DNA of 64,000 nt from an uncultured Rickettsiales bacterium (lineage in GTDB: Bacteria > Pseudomonadota > Alphaproteobacteria > UBA8366). Within the stretch, counting starts at the first letter, position 1. Every line of letters starts with the position of its first letter. Both the position numbers and the translations under genes were made by a program. The stretch lies in contig CAJWTF010000003.1 in the NCBI GenBank assembly GCA_913046825.1, positions 1 through 64,000 of the forward strand, in the 5' to 3' direction. The notes beneath the pieces were generated by a model. The model searched no databases, was not told the DNA's origin, and saw nothing but the letters and a program-made list of their open reading frames with translations. Below, one piece after another: positions 53,034 through 62,498 of this stretch.

Positions 53034-53132
53034 CCCCACCCTAACCCTCCCCCGCAAGCGGGAGAGGGGACGTTACTGAGCAGCTGGTTAAGAATTTCCT
53101 CTCCCGCTTGCGGGGGAGGGTTAGTGTGGGGG
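53034..53132. repeat. Long near-perfect intergenic palindrome between convergent genes
   Basis: CCCCACCCTAACCCTCCCCC (53034) with its extension GCAAGCGGGAGAGG is repeated inverted as CCTCTCCCGCTTGCGGGGGA (53098) with extension GGGTTAGTGTGGGG, 34 bases per arm with one mismatch and a 30-base loop. It fills the space between two convergent genes. It probably acts as a bidirectional transcription barrier and belongs to a widespread REP-like repeat class. A short relative lies at 56940-56962. Confidence 0.85.
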
Positions 53133-53915
53133 TTACCCCATTCCCCGCACGACATCCGCCTGTTCCTTTGCCGCCTTCATCAGGAACGGGAAGTCATTGC
53201 CTGCCAAGATCATCCGCGCGCCCATGGCGATGTAATCCTTCATGACCGCGGGATCGTAGATACCGCCCATGCCGAGGAACTTGCCGTGCTTCTCGCAGGC
53301 CGCCGCCGCGGTCTCGTAATGCTTGACGACGCGTGCATCTCCTATTTGGCCGGGGATGCCCATCTCCATGGTCAGGTCGCTGGTGCCGATCAACAGAGCA
53401 TCGATCCCGTCGATGGCGGCCATGGCTTCCGCGTTCTCGATCGCTTCCTCGGTCTCGAGCATGACGATCAGTAAGGTGGCATTGTTGATCACCTCCGTCG
53501 CTTCGCCGACCGGCGTCGGCACGAAGTCGAGCTGCGGCAGGGAGCCGGTGATGGAGCGTTTGCCGATTGGGGGATACTTCACGTTCTCAACCATATTCTT
53601 GGCCGTCTGAATATCGTCGACATGCGGGACGACGATGCCTTGGGCACCGGTGTCGAGAATGCGGCTGGCGTGAAAATGCTGGAACCCCGGCACCCGCACG
53701 ATGGGAGTGATACCGGCATCCTGCGCGGCGATGCAAATTTGGGCCGCGTTATCGATCGACATGGAATTGTGCTCCATATCGATGAACAGCCAGTCGTAAC
53801 CGGCGGTCTTCATCATCCTGCCGATCTCGACGACGCGGGTCATGCGCAGCCCGACACCGATGGCGAGCTCGCCCGCTTCCAGTTTCTGTTTCGCGACATT
53901 GACGATTTCGGCCAT
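53133..53915 (-). CDS. HpcH/HpaI aldolase/citrate lyase family protein
   Basis: A 260-residue class II aldolase barrel. YDWLFIDMEHNSMSIDNAAQ, GITPIVRVPGFQHFHAS, GIVVPHVDD and LLIVMLETEEAIENAEAM are the family strands, with metal ligands at the Glu of the last block and Asp of TSDLTMEMG. Members cleave 2-keto-3-deoxy acids, 4-hydroxy-2-oxoheptanedioate or malyl-like substrates to pyruvate plus aldehyde. It sits 17 bases after a TauD gene on the same strand, so hydroxylation followed by retro-aldol cleavage is a possible sequence. Confidence 0.92.
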   Translation of the reverse strand: MAEIVNVAKQKLEAGELAIGVGLRMTRVVEIGRMMKTAGYDWLFIDMEHNSMSIDNAAQICIAAQDAGITPIVRVPGFQHFHASRILDTGAQGIVVPHVDDIQTAKNMVENVKYPPIGKRSITGSLPQLDFVPTPVGEATEVINNATLLIVMLETEEAIENAEAMAAIDGIDALLIGTSDLTMEMGIPGQIGDARVVKHYETAAAACEKHGKFLGMGGIYDPAVMKDYIAMGARMILAGNDFPFLMKAAKEQADVVRGMG

Positions 53916-53932
53916 GTATTGGGTTCCTTTGG

Positions 53933-55012
53933 TTAAGCGGTTTTGAGTAGTTCGTCTGGTTTGTAGGTGGCACTACGCGGGCGGACCCCTTTGCGCGGGC
54001 CGTTGAGCGCCTTATTCGCGAAGTCGGCATTCAGCGGTCGGGCTCCATCGTGATTGAGCCAAAGCCGCAGAAGCAGGCGTTTTCGTTCTTCTTCTTCGTA
54101 ATCCTCGAAATCACCGCGCGAATGCAGGATCACGGAATTGTTGAGCCATTGAATGTCGCCGGGCTCAAAGATCATGGAAAGTTCAACATCTTCGCGAATT
54201 GCGACCTCGCCGACGAAATTAATGGCGGCTTGTTCCAATTCAGTGAGCGGAGCGCCGGCTTTCACCGCACCCGCTTCGATGGCTTTCTGATTGAAACGAC
54301 AAGCGAGGTATCCCTCGTGCCAACTAAAGGTCGGGATGCGATGAGTGACTTCGTTCGGATCGCCGGTCGGCCCTTTACCGTCGAGCTCGAAGTGAAAACC
54401 TCGATGCAAGGCGGGCAGATATTCCGGATGTTTGTCGAAGACTTCGTTGTAAATCGCCATCGAGCTGCGAATGGTGCTGGCGCCGCCGGATTTCGCGACG
54501 CGCAAACAGACCAAGCCGACAATATCGGTGATGTCGCAATGAGGGCGCAATTCCGCTGAGCTCATACTGCCGCGATGTTCGCTCTTGGTATAGTCGAACC
54601 CATGGTCGCGGATTTCCTGGATCAATTCGCCTTTGATGTTCTGGGACTCTGCCACGCCGATATGCTGGCCGATGCCCCAATAAATTCGGCGGAGGTCGGC
54701 TTCGTCGTAGTTCTCGACCGGAAAGCCCCGCATCAGGACGAACCCACGCCCGTATTCCAACTCATGGACCATCCGCGCCAGCTCGTCGGCGAAGCCATCC
54801 AGGGGGAAATCGTCTTTCGTGACGTCCTGCTCGGCCAAGCCCTTTTCCTTTGAGTGGTGAAGGGCCGCGTCCATTTCCGCCACATGTTCCGGCTGGATTC
54901 GCCAAATCCAAGATGTTTCGTCGCGCAGGTCCTTGCCGTGCCAGGCACAGGCCAAGTCTATGCGGACAGGGTTTTCCGGCGTGCCGCCAAGTTTACGAGC
55001 ATCTTCGGTCAT
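53933..55012 (-). CDS. TauD/TfdA family dioxygenase (copy 2, long form)
   Basis: A 359-residue dioxygenase, longer than its neighbours. ELRPHCDITDIVGLVCL supplies His and Asp ligands, INFVGEVAIREDVELSMIF follows, and the distal His is in NNSVILHSRGDF with Arg in KRLLLRLWLNHDG binding 2-oxoglutarate. The N-terminal 90 residues (SWIWRIQPEHVAEMDAALH) are typical of the TauD-like subgroup near gamma-butyrobetaine-type or clavaminate-type enzymes. It precedes the aldolase gene in one operon. The start is divergent from the isocitrate-lyase-like gene. Confidence 0.88.
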   Translation of the reverse strand: MTEDARKLGGTPENPVRIDLACAWHGKDLRDETSWIWRIQPEHVAEMDAALHHSKEKGLAEQDVTKDDFPLDGFADELARMVHELEYGRGFVLMRGFPVENYDEADLRRIYWGIGQHIGVAESQNIKGELIQEIRDHGFDYTKSEHRGSMSSAELRPHCDITDIVGLVCLRVAKSGGASTIRSSMAIYNEVFDKHPEYLPALHRGFHFELDGKGPTGDPNEVTHRIPTFSWHEGYLACRFNQKAIEAGAVKAGAPLTELEQAAINFVGEVAIREDVELSMIFEPGDIQWLNNSVILHSRGDFEDYEEEERKRLLLRLWLNHDGARPLNADFANKALNGPRKGVRPRSATYKPDELLKTA

Positions 55013-55099
55013 GATCGATTTCCTCCGCTTCTACTCAAACTATAGTTATTGCGGCAACGGCGCGCTTCAATTTCGCGCGAAATCGAAAAGGAAAGATAC

Positions 55100-55999
55100 A
55101 TGGAACGCTCGACGACGCGATTGCGCGCCCTTCTGAAGGAAAAAGACTTTGTTTATATGCCCGCTGTCTACTATCCGCTCGGCGGCCGGCTGATTGAGGA
55201 TATGGGTTTCGATGCGGCCTATGTCGGTGGTTACGTCACCGGTGGCTCGCGGGCCGTGAGTGAGCCATTGCTCACCATGACAGAGCAAGTGGAGACGGCG
55301 GAGCATGTCGCGCGGTCGATTAAGGCACCAGTGATCTGTGATGCCGGCGCCGGGTTCGGCGAGCCGCTTCATGTGACCCGCACGATAAAGGAGTTCATCA
55401 ACGCAGGGGTGGCGGGCGTCCATATCGAAGATCAACTTTTTCCGAAGCGCGCGCATTACCACAAGTATGTGGCGCACGCGATTCCGGCGGAAGAGCTTGT
55501 CGATAAAATCCGCTGGGCCTGCAAATCCCGGGACGAGCACGATCCAGATTTCGTCGTCATCGCGCGCACCGACACTTGTCGTTTCGACGGATTGGATGAA
55601 GCGGTACGGCGGGTCAATATGTGCGCCGACGTGGGCGCGGATATGGGATTGCTGTTCCCGATGAACGATGAAGAAGCGGAACGAGCGCCAAAGGAATGCA
55701 ATATCCCCTTGGTCTATGTGCAGAGCCGCGGTAACCGTGAAGGTCGGCCGACCTATTCGATGGAACGGCTGCGGGACATGGGCTACGCCGCCTGTATCGA
55801 CGCGCAGTTATTCTTGTTGGTGAGCCTGCATTTCACCCGCAAGGCGCTCGAGGAGATGCGCGAGAAGGGCGAGTATTCCGGTATGTCTTGGGATGAAATG
55901 GTGGATGCCCGCCAATCAGTCGAGGATTTGATCGGCCTCGACGCTTACTACGAGATCGAGGAGCAGACGGTGGAAGACAAGAAATGGGGCAAGCGTTAG
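55100..55999 (+). CDS. Isocitrate lyase/PEP mutase superfamily lyase
   Basis: A 299-residue barrel from ATG 55100 (AAGGAAAG upstream). APVICDAGAGFGEPLHVTRTI has the Mg-binding acidic loop, GVAGVHIEDQLFPKRAHYHK the IEDQ...K catalytic loop, and FVVIARTDTCRFDGLDEAV a later contact. The lyase loop is H-Y-H-K rather than the KKCGH of isocitrate lyase, so it is closer to carboxyvinyl-carboxyphosphonate or 2,3-dimethylmalate/methylisocitrate-type lyases. It is flanked by TauD genes; together with LeuCD-like and PrpD-like genes it could end a branched-acid pathway. Confidence 0.88.
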   Translation: MERSTTRLRALLKEKDFVYMPAVYYPLGGRLIEDMGFDAAYVGGYVTGGSRAVSEPLLTMTEQVETAEHVARSIKAPVICDAGAGFGEPLHVTRTIKEFINAGVAGVHIEDQLFPKRAHYHKYVAHAIPAEELVDKIRWACKSRDEHDPDFVVIARTDTCRFDGLDEAVRRVNMCADVGADMGLLFPMNDEEAERAPKECNIPLVYVQSRGNREGRPTYSMERLRDMGYAACIDAQLFLLVSLHFTRKALEEMREKGEYSGMSWDEMVDARQSVEDLIGLDAYYEIEEQTVEDKKWGKR

Positions 56000-56068
56000 G
56001 CTCGCTTTTCTCTCTTCAATGGGGCGTTAGGTTACTTGGTATCGATGCGGTGAAATCGGAGAAGTGCG

Positions 56069-56926
56069 ATGAACGACTTATCTGTCCAATCCATGCGGCG
56101 GCTTTCGAAGGCGGGCGGGGTCGAGATTCCCGGGATGGATCTCTCGCGCCAGTTGAGCGAGGCGGAGAAGCAATTGATCCGCGAAGCGTTCCTCGAGCAC
56201 CACATTCTGATTTTCCGGGATCAAGATCTTTCGAAGGAACAGCAGACCGCCTATACGGAACAGTTTGGGGAATTGGAGGGGCATGTTATTCGCCAGCGTG
56301 ACGGCAGCGCGATGCCAATGGTTCAGCAGATCGAAAATCTCGATGAAGAAGGCAAGCCGACTTATAAACCGCTGACCCACGGCAACTACTTCTGGCACAC
56401 CGACAAATCCTATCACGCGGTCCCATCGCTTGCGACGTTACTGCATGCACAGGAACTTCCGAAGAGTGGTGGCGACACGCAATTCGCAAATATGTACCTG
56501 GCCTATGAAGCATTATCGGATGAGCAAAAGCGGGAATATGCCGACCTTCAGGTCGTGCATAGCTGGGAGGCCAATCGCCGCAATACCGGCAACAAACCGG
56601 CGAGTGAAGAAGAACGGCGCGAACGCCCTCCGGTCACGCATCCGTTGATTCGGACCCATCCGGAGACTGGTCGCAAGACCCTTTATCTCGGCGTACACAC
56701 GTCACATATCGAGGGACGCGAAGAGGAAGGTCGGAAAATGCTGGAAGACCTTCAGGCTTTTGCGACTCAGGATGAGTTCGTTTATTCGCATCAATGGCGT
56801 GTCGGCGATTTAGCGATGTGGGACAATCGATGCCTATTGCACCGCGCCATTGCCAATTACGGTATGTCGACGGAGCGCCGTATTTTACACCGCACGGTAA
56901 TCAAGGGCGTCGACGTTCCGCATTAG
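56069..56926 (+). CDS. TauD/TfdA family dioxygenase (copy 3)
   Basis: A 285-residue enzyme with His110 and Asp112 in YFWHTDKSYHAVPS, ELPKSGGDTQFANMYLAYEAL, distal His in DNRCLLHRAIANYG and the 2-oxoglutarate Arg in ERRILHRTVIKG. The GGDTxFANM strand and the total length are standard for the TauD/TfdA/AtsK group. It follows the lyase gene by 69 bases and may form a two-gene operon with it. The substrate is unknown. Confidence 0.9.
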   Translation: MNDLSVQSMRRLSKAGGVEIPGMDLSRQLSEAEKQLIREAFLEHHILIFRDQDLSKEQQTAYTEQFGELEGHVIRQRDGSAMPMVQQIENLDEEGKPTYKPLTHGNYFWHTDKSYHAVPSLATLLHAQELPKSGGDTQFANMYLAYEALSDEQKREYADLQVVHSWEANRRNTGNKPASEEERRERPPVTHPLIRTHPETGRKTLYLGVHTSHIEGREEEGRKMLEDLQAFATQDEFVYSHQWRVGDLAMWDNRCLLHRAIANYGMSTERRILHRTVIKGVDVPH

Positions 56927-56939
56927 CGGAACCCCCTAA

Positions 56940-56962
56940 CCCTCTCCCACGCGGGGAGAGGG
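56940..56962. repeat. Short REP-like palindrome between convergent dioxygenase genes
   Basis: CCCTCTCCC and GGGAGAGGG around ACGCG form a hairpin 13 bases after one TauD stop and just before the other. It is a short relative of the 53034-53132 palindrome and can act as a bidirectional terminator. No base run of T is present. Confidence 0.6.
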
Positions 56963-56963
56963 G

Positions 56964-57821
56964 CTAGACTCGCACCGTTGGACTATCACCCGCAATCGTC
57001 GTTCGGATCATGACCCGCGCATGTTTGTCGCGCGCGAAGGGACGACCGCGATGGACGACGGCGCGATTGTCCCAGAGAACCACATCGTTTGCGCGCCAAG
57101 TATGCGTATAAACCCGTTCCGGTGCGGTTGCGAAGGCGACTAATTCGTCAATGAGCTGCTTTGCCTCGTCATCGGGCATGCCGACAATCGCGCCTGCGTG
57201 GGAGCCGACATAAAGCGACTTCTTGCCGGTCTCAGGAATATCTCGGACCATGATTTGCTTCACCGGCGGTAATTCGTCGTACTCGGCCTGGGTCATCAGC
57301 TCAGGGTTGATGCGATTCCGGGACGCCGCGAAATGATGCAACGCGATTTTCCCGTCAATTTTGGCTTTTGTGTCTTCCGGCAGATCGTCCCAGGCGACGA
57401 TCATACTCGCGTACTCGGTCTCTCCACCCTCCGGCGGCACGGTCTTGGCGGAGAGCATGGAGGCCAGCGCCGGTGTCGGCTTGAAAGAGCTATCGCTGTG
57501 CCAGAGCGAGTTTGCCTTGTGGACCATGTTGAGGCGATGATCGTCCGGCACCACATTGCCGTCTTCGCCAACATTGCTCAGGATCACCAATGGGGTCCCG
57601 GCACCGTAGGAGCCGACTTTTGTCGCTTCCAGCGGGCCCAATCTTTTGCTGAATGCAATTTGCTGTTCGTCCGTCAACGGTTGGTCCGGAAAGACGAGAA
57701 CCGAGTGACTGGCAAAACCCTCGCGCAGTTTGGCAAATGTCTCGTCGTCCAAGTCATTGGCGAGGTCGATGCCGGTGACACGGGCGCCGAAACGGGTGTG
57801 CAAAGTTTCGAAGTTGATCAT
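56964..57821 (-). CDS. TauD/TfdA family dioxygenase (copy 4)
   Basis: A 285-residue enzyme with His108 and Asp110 in SLWHSDSSFKPTPA, TVPPEGGETEYASMIVAWDD, distal His in DNRAVVHRGRPF and the Arg in ARVMIRTTIAGD. The SDSSFKP and GGETEYASM forms recall TfdA (2,4-D dioxygenase) and related alpha-ketoglutarate dioxygenases more than TauD. It converges on copy 3 and is followed by the flavin dehydrogenase operon. Translation starts at ATG 57821. Confidence 0.9.
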   Translation of the reverse strand: MINFETLHTRFGARVTGIDLANDLDDETFAKLREGFASHSVLVFPDQPLTDEQQIAFSKRLGPLEATKVGSYGAGTPLVILSNVGEDGNVVPDDHRLNMVHKANSLWHSDSSFKPTPALASMLSAKTVPPEGGETEYASMIVAWDDLPEDTKAKIDGKIALHHFAASRNRINPELMTQAEYDELPPVKQIMVRDIPETGKKSLYVGSHAGAIVGMPDDEAKQLIDELVAFATAPERVYTHTWRANDVVLWDNRAVVHRGRPFARDKHARVMIRTTIAGDSPTVRV

Positions 57822-57893
57822 AATCGTAGAACCGCCAGCGATATTTATTCTCTATTCAAGATCGGTCGCCCATTGGCGAATGACAACTGCAGG

Positions 57894-60341
57894 TCAGTCG
57901 CGCAGCCGTGTGCCCGCCGGATCATGGAGGGGTTTCAACGACGCTGTGGCCGCATGCCGGGTGAGCGCTGCTTCGACTTCGAAGCGTCCACTCGCAATGA
58001 TATCGTCGATCGTGCTGCCGCCAAGCTGGATATAGCCGATGGCGACGGAGCGGCCGACCGTATGACCGTACGCAGCGGAAGTCGTATATCCCAAAATATC
58101 GCCGTCGACGAGAATCGGCTCCAATCCCATCAAGATTACATCCGGGTCGTCGACGCTCAGCAGGATACGCCGTCGTCCGACACCATCGACCTTTTGCCGC
58201 TCGAGCGCTGCCCGGCCGGTGAAGTCGGTATTACTGGAGAGTTTTGTTGCGAACCCCATGCCGGCTTGAAGTGGCGTGTCGTCAGGGCCGATGTCGTGTC
58301 CCCAGGCGCAATAACCCTTTTCGATGCGCAGTCCCGCCATGGCAAAGCTGCCGGCATTCTCTATGCCAAGATCACTGCCCGCTTCGCGAATTCGGTCGTA
58401 GAGCGGCAAAGCGGCCTCGCTCGGTACGTAAAGCTCCCATCCTAGCTCGCCCGCATAGGAGATGCGGGAGGCACGGGCGACGGTGTCGCCGATCTCGATT
58501 TCCCGGTGGGTGAGGTAAGGGAAGCCTTCATTGGTGAAATCATCGGGGCTGAGGCGGGACAACAATGTCCGGGCGTTCGGTCCCATCACGCCGATCACCG
58601 CATAGGCGCTGGTCAAATCCGTTAAAGTGACGAATTCGTCGGCGGCGATGTGGCGGCGTAATAAATCCATGTCGCGGGTTTGCTGAACCGAGCCGGTGAC
58701 GATCAGGTAAGCGTCGTCCCGTATCCGCAGGGCGACCACATCGCTCTCATACCCGCCGCGGGTGTTCAGGATTGGGGTATAGGTGACGCGTCCGACGGGC
58801 ACATCCATCCGTCCCGCGCAGACCCGGTCGAGAAAAGCCGGGGCATCGCGGCCTTGGATGAGGATTTTGCTGAAGCTGGTTTGATCGAAGACGGCAACAG
58901 CTTCCCGTGCGGCTTTGTGTTCGCGGGCGACGCAATCGAACCAACGGGGTTTGCCGAAGCGAAGTTCTGTGGAGACACCACCGCCCGCCGGTTGGAACCA
59001 ACTCGGTCGCTCCCAACCGCCCCGGTCGCCGAATTCCGCACCGAGAGACGCGAGCCTCTCGTGCAGGGGTGAGAGGCGCAAATTGCGGGCGCTCTCGAAC
59101 TCATGTCCCGCATAGCCGATGGCGTAGTGCATGGAGAGATTTTCGGCGGCCCGGTCACGGACTGCCGTGAGTGTGTCTCGCACCCGGGCGAAGCGGCGCA
59201 CATCGACCGACGAAAGGTCAACGCCGGGATCGCCGTCGACAACCCAATCCGCGAGCGCTTTACCTGCACCGCCGCTACTGGCGACACCCATCGAATTCAT
59301 GCCGCAGCACATGAAGAAGCCGGGCACTTCGGGTGCTTCGCCCATCAGGAATGCCCCATCCAGGGTGAAACTCTCGGGGCCGTTCAACAACATCCGCACT
59401 TCCGCTGTCTCGAGCGCCGGGATGCGGTGCAAGGCTTCTGCCATGATTGGCTCGAAATGATCCCAATTCTCCCCCAGAAGGTCGAAGGAGAAATCATTCG
59501 GCAGCTGATTCAAATCGACTGGTCTGGCGTTCGGCTCGAAACTACCGACAAGTAGGCCTTGTGCCTCGTCACGGATATACATGTATCCATCATGGGCACC
59601 GAGCACCGGCATGCCGGTATATATTCCATCGAACGGCTTGGTGATCAGCGCATAATGCTCGCAGGCGTAAAGTGGTGCTGAAATCCCTGCCATGCTTGCG
59701 ATTGCGCGCGACCATAGACCGCCGCACAGCGCCACGGCGTCGCAGGCAATAGTGCCATTCTCCGTTTCGACGCCGCTGATGCGACCGTTGGCGAAGGTGA
59801 ATCCGGTAACTGGTGTGTCCTCGAATATGCGCACGCCACCGCCGCGAGCGCCTTTGATCAAGGCAGCGCACACATCGCTGGAACTCACCCGGCCGTCGCT
59901 CGGTGAGAGAATGCCGCCATGCAGGTCATCCGTATTGGCGATGGGCCAAAGCTTCTTGATCTCCGCCGCGTCGATTTCCTCGACCTCAATCCCGAAGGCG
60001 CGGGCGAGCGACGCTTGGCGGCGGATATGGGTCATCCGATCCGCGTTGGCGGCAATGCTAAGACTGCCGCAGCCGATCCAACCGGTCGATTGTCCGGTCT
60101 CCGCTTCCAAAGATTGATAGAGCTCGGCGCTGTATTTCATCAGCGTCGTAAGGCTGGAACTAGAACGGAGTTGGCGGACCTGCGCCGCCGAATGCCAGGT
60201 CGTGCCGCTGGTCAGCTTCGAGCGTTCCAGCAGGATCACCTCTTTTTTGCCCCGCTTTGCCAAATGGTAGGCGGTCGAGCAACCAACGATACCGCCGCCG
60301 ATGACGACGATCTCGGCTGATTGAGGAAGGGCGTCGGACAT
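57894..60341 (-). CDS. Dimethylglycine/sarcosine dehydrogenase family flavoprotein with GcvT domains
   Basis: An 815-residue two-part enzyme. Residues 1-370 form a DAO-type FAD domain: EIVVIGGGIVGCSTAYHLA, then SGTTWHSAAQV, the TWH site where the flavin is covalently bound in dimethylglycine dehydrogenase. About 370-430 is FAO_M, and 430-800 is GcvT-like, which accepts formaldehyde as a folate adduct (RISYAGELGWELYV, KGYCAWGHDIGPDDTPLQAG, GHTVGRSVAIGYI). It should demethylate an N-methyl amino acid such as dimethylglycine or sarcosine. It is divergent from hyuA-hyuB with 81 bases between, which links it to N-methylhydantoin or creatinine breakdown. Confidence 0.9.
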   Translation of the reverse strand: MSDALPQSAEIVVIGGGIVGCSTAYHLAKRGKKEVILLERSKLTSGTTWHSAAQVRQLRSSSSLTTLMKYSAELYQSLEAETGQSTGWIGCGSLSIAANADRMTHIRRQASLARAFGIEVEEIDAAEIKKLWPIANTDDLHGGILSPSDGRVSSSDVCAALIKGARGGGVRIFEDTPVTGFTFANGRISGVETENGTIACDAVALCGGLWSRAIASMAGISAPLYACEHYALITKPFDGIYTGMPVLGAHDGYMYIRDEAQGLLVGSFEPNARPVDLNQLPNDFSFDLLGENWDHFEPIMAEALHRIPALETAEVRMLLNGPESFTLDGAFLMGEAPEVPGFFMCCGMNSMGVASSGGAGKALADWVVDGDPGVDLSSVDVRRFARVRDTLTAVRDRAAENLSMHYAIGYAGHEFESARNLRLSPLHERLASLGAEFGDRGGWERPSWFQPAGGGVSTELRFGKPRWFDCVAREHKAAREAVAVFDQTSFSKILIQGRDAPAFLDRVCAGRMDVPVGRVTYTPILNTRGGYESDVVALRIRDDAYLIVTGSVQQTRDMDLLRRHIAADEFVTLTDLTSAYAVIGVMGPNARTLLSRLSPDDFTNEGFPYLTHREIEIGDTVARASRISYAGELGWELYVPSEAALPLYDRIREAGSDLGIENAGSFAMAGLRIEKGYCAWGHDIGPDDTPLQAGMGFATKLSSNTDFTGRAALERQKVDGVGRRRILLSVDDPDVILMGLEPILVDGDILGYTTSAAYGHTVGRSVAIGYIQLGGSTIDDIIASGRFEVEAALTRHAATASLKPLHDPAGTRLRD

Positions 60342-60422
60342 AGTTCTTGTTCCTTTGTGGACGCGAGCAACCTTAACTTAAATATACGAATATCAGTACT
60401 GAGAAAGCCGGAAACAAACTTT

Positions 60423-62498
60423 ATGTCGCGGGAAGATAAAATTGCTCTGGGGATCGATGTTGGCGGCACGTTTACCGATGTGCTGGCGCTCGACCGGGTG
60501 TCCGGGAAGATCGTCTCCGCGTTCAAGGTGCCGTCGACACCTTCGGACCCGGCCGAGGGTGCGATTACTGGGGTCGACCGATACCGCGAGAGGACCGGGG
60601 GCGGGGCGGATGCGGTCTTTCACGGCACTACTGTTGGGACCAATGCGCTGATTACGAAGAAGGCGGCGAAGACCGCGCTGATCACGACAAAGGGGTTTCG
60701 CGATGTCTTGGCTTTACGCCGCCATGCCCGGCCGCGCCTCTATGATCTGGCGCCAAAAATCTCCCCCGCCTTGGCGCCGAGAGAGCTGCGTTTCGAGGCT
60801 ATGGAACGCATGGGCCCGGATGGTGTCGCTATCACGCCTCTGACTGAGATGGAAATCGGAAGGTTGATCGATGAGATCAGAGGGGCAGATGTGGGAGTGG
60901 TTGCGATATCATTATTGCACGCCTATGCGAACGATGAACACGAGCGGGCGTTGGGCGCTGCCCTTCAATCAGCGCTGCCGGAGTTGTTCGTCACCCTGTC
61001 GAGTGATGTCTGCCGTGAGTTTCGAGAGTTCGAGCGCACTAGCACGGTTGTGGTCAATGCTTTTATCGGTCCAGTGGTACAACGCTATGTCGACGCCCTG
61101 GGCGACAATTTGCGCGCGCGGGAGATCGGTAATCTTTCCATCGTCAAGTCGAACGGAGGCCTGACCTCGGCGGCGAATGCGCGGCACTACCCGGTACATC
61201 TGATTGAATCAGGACCTGCCGCCGGCATCATTGCGACGGCAGCGCTTGGCGAGGCGGAAGGTCTCGGCGACCTAATTGCTTTCGATATGGGCGGAACGAC
61301 AGCGAAAGCGGGTGTGGTGGTAGATGGTAGGCCAAAACTCAGCACCGAATTCTATGCGGATCGATTCGTCGATGGGATAGATGTCGGCGGTTATCCTATT
61401 CAAAGCCCGGTCATCGATTTGATTGAGATTGGCGCAGGTGGTGGCTCGATTGCCTGGATCGATGTGGCGGGTGTTCTCAAGGTCGGTCCGGAGAGTGCTG
61501 GTGCTTTACCGGGCCCAGCCTGTTATGGGCGCGGCGGCGAGCAGGCAACGGTGACTGACGCGCATGTTGTCCTAGGGCATATCGCGGCGGACGGATTTGG
61601 CAGCGAGGATTTGGAGATCGACCCAGCGTTGGCGCGCCGTGCCGTCGAGACGGATATTTCCGGGCAACTCGGATGGTCTGTGGAACGCGCGGCTTGGGGT
61701 ATTTTGCGGCTTGCGACGGCGAATATGGCGGAGATGGTGCGACTTGCCACTCTGCGCCGCGGCCTCGATCCTCGCGATTTCAGTCTGGTGGCGTTCGGTG
61801 GTGCGGGTCCGTTGCATGCAGCCGAGATCGCTCGTGAGGTTGGTGTGCCACGCGTATTGATCCCGCCGGTACCAGGCCTCTTCAGTGCGATCGGCACGCT
61901 GCTCGGCGATATTCGCCACGATCTGGTGCAGACCCACTTACGCCGCCTCGATGATTTGCAAATAGGAGAGCTTGATGCGGGATTCGTGGCGTTGGAAGAG
62001 CGCGCTCAGACATTGATCGCGGCCGAAGATGGTGGCGGCGATTGGCGATATGAGCGCTCGCTCGATGCCCGGTTCGAAGGTCAACTCTTCGAGCTGAACT
62101 TGCCCGTGGCGACCGGCACCGCACCGGTGACGGATGACTTGGACGTCGCGTTTCGCGCCGCCTATCGCGAGACCTATGGTTACGACTTGCCGGATCACAC
62201 CGTCCAGTTAGTGAATTTGCGGTTGGTCGCAAGTGGCGGTGTCCGCGATGGCGGTTGGCCGCGTCTTGCGCTTGAGGGGCACGACGCGGCGGCACGGTCT
62301 CGAGAAGTCATCAGCGAGGACGGGTCGCGCCGGGAGGTGCCGGTCTGGCGACGGGATGCGCTGAAGGTAGGCCTGTCCCTTGAAGGCCCGGCGATAATCG
62401 AGGATTTTGGTGCGACGATCCGTTTGCTCGACCGGCAGAGACTAGTGGTCCGCGCTTCCGGCATGTTGGAGTTGAGCGAGCAGGAGGCGGTGGCATGA
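60423..62498 (+). CDS. hyuA: Hydantoinase/oxoprolinase subunit A
   Basis: A 691-residue ATP-dependent amidohydrolase subunit. LGIDVGGTFTDVLALDRVSG is the actin-like nucleotide motif, followed by FHGTTVGTNALITKKAAKTA, HLIESGPAAGIIATAALGE and LIAFDMGGTTAKAGVVVDG; RLATANMAEMVRLATLRRGL is a late family block. ATG 60423 is preferred because it places the GIDVGGT motif near the start. With HyuB it opens hydantoin, 5-oxoproline or caprolactam-type rings. It overlaps hyuB by ATGA, so translation is coupled. Confidence 0.93.
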   Translation: MSREDKIALGIDVGGTFTDVLALDRVSGKIVSAFKVPSTPSDPAEGAITGVDRYRERTGGGADAVFHGTTVGTNALITKKAAKTALITTKGFRDVLALRRHARPRLYDLAPKISPALAPRELRFEAMERMGPDGVAITPLTEMEIGRLIDEIRGADVGVVAISLLHAYANDEHERALGAALQSALPELFVTLSSDVCREFREFERTSTVVVNAFIGPVVQRYVDALGDNLRAREIGNLSIVKSNGGLTSAANARHYPVHLIESGPAAGIIATAALGEAEGLGDLIAFDMGGTTAKAGVVVDGRPKLSTEFYADRFVDGIDVGGYPIQSPVIDLIEIGAGGGSIAWIDVAGVLKVGPESAGALPGPACYGRGGEQATVTDAHVVLGHIAADGFGSEDLEIDPALARRAVETDISGQLGWSVERAAWGILRLATANMAEMVRLATLRRGLDPRDFSLVAFGGAGPLHAAEIAREVGVPRVLIPPVPGLFSAIGTLLGDIRHDLVQTHLRRLDDLQIGELDAGFVALEERAQTLIAAEDGGGDWRYERSLDARFEGQLFELNLPVATGTAPVTDDLDVAFRAAYRETYGYDLPDHTVQLVNLRLVASGGVRDGGWPRLALEGHDAAARSREVISEDGSRREVPVWRRDALKVGLSLEGPAIIEDFGATIRLLDRQRLVVRASGMLELSEQEAVA

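Noticed and set aside
57333..58445. 370-codon plus-strand open frame
   Set aside because: It spans the ends of two well-supported minus-strand genes (TauD copy 4 and the dimethylglycine dehydrogenase-like gene) and shows no family motif.
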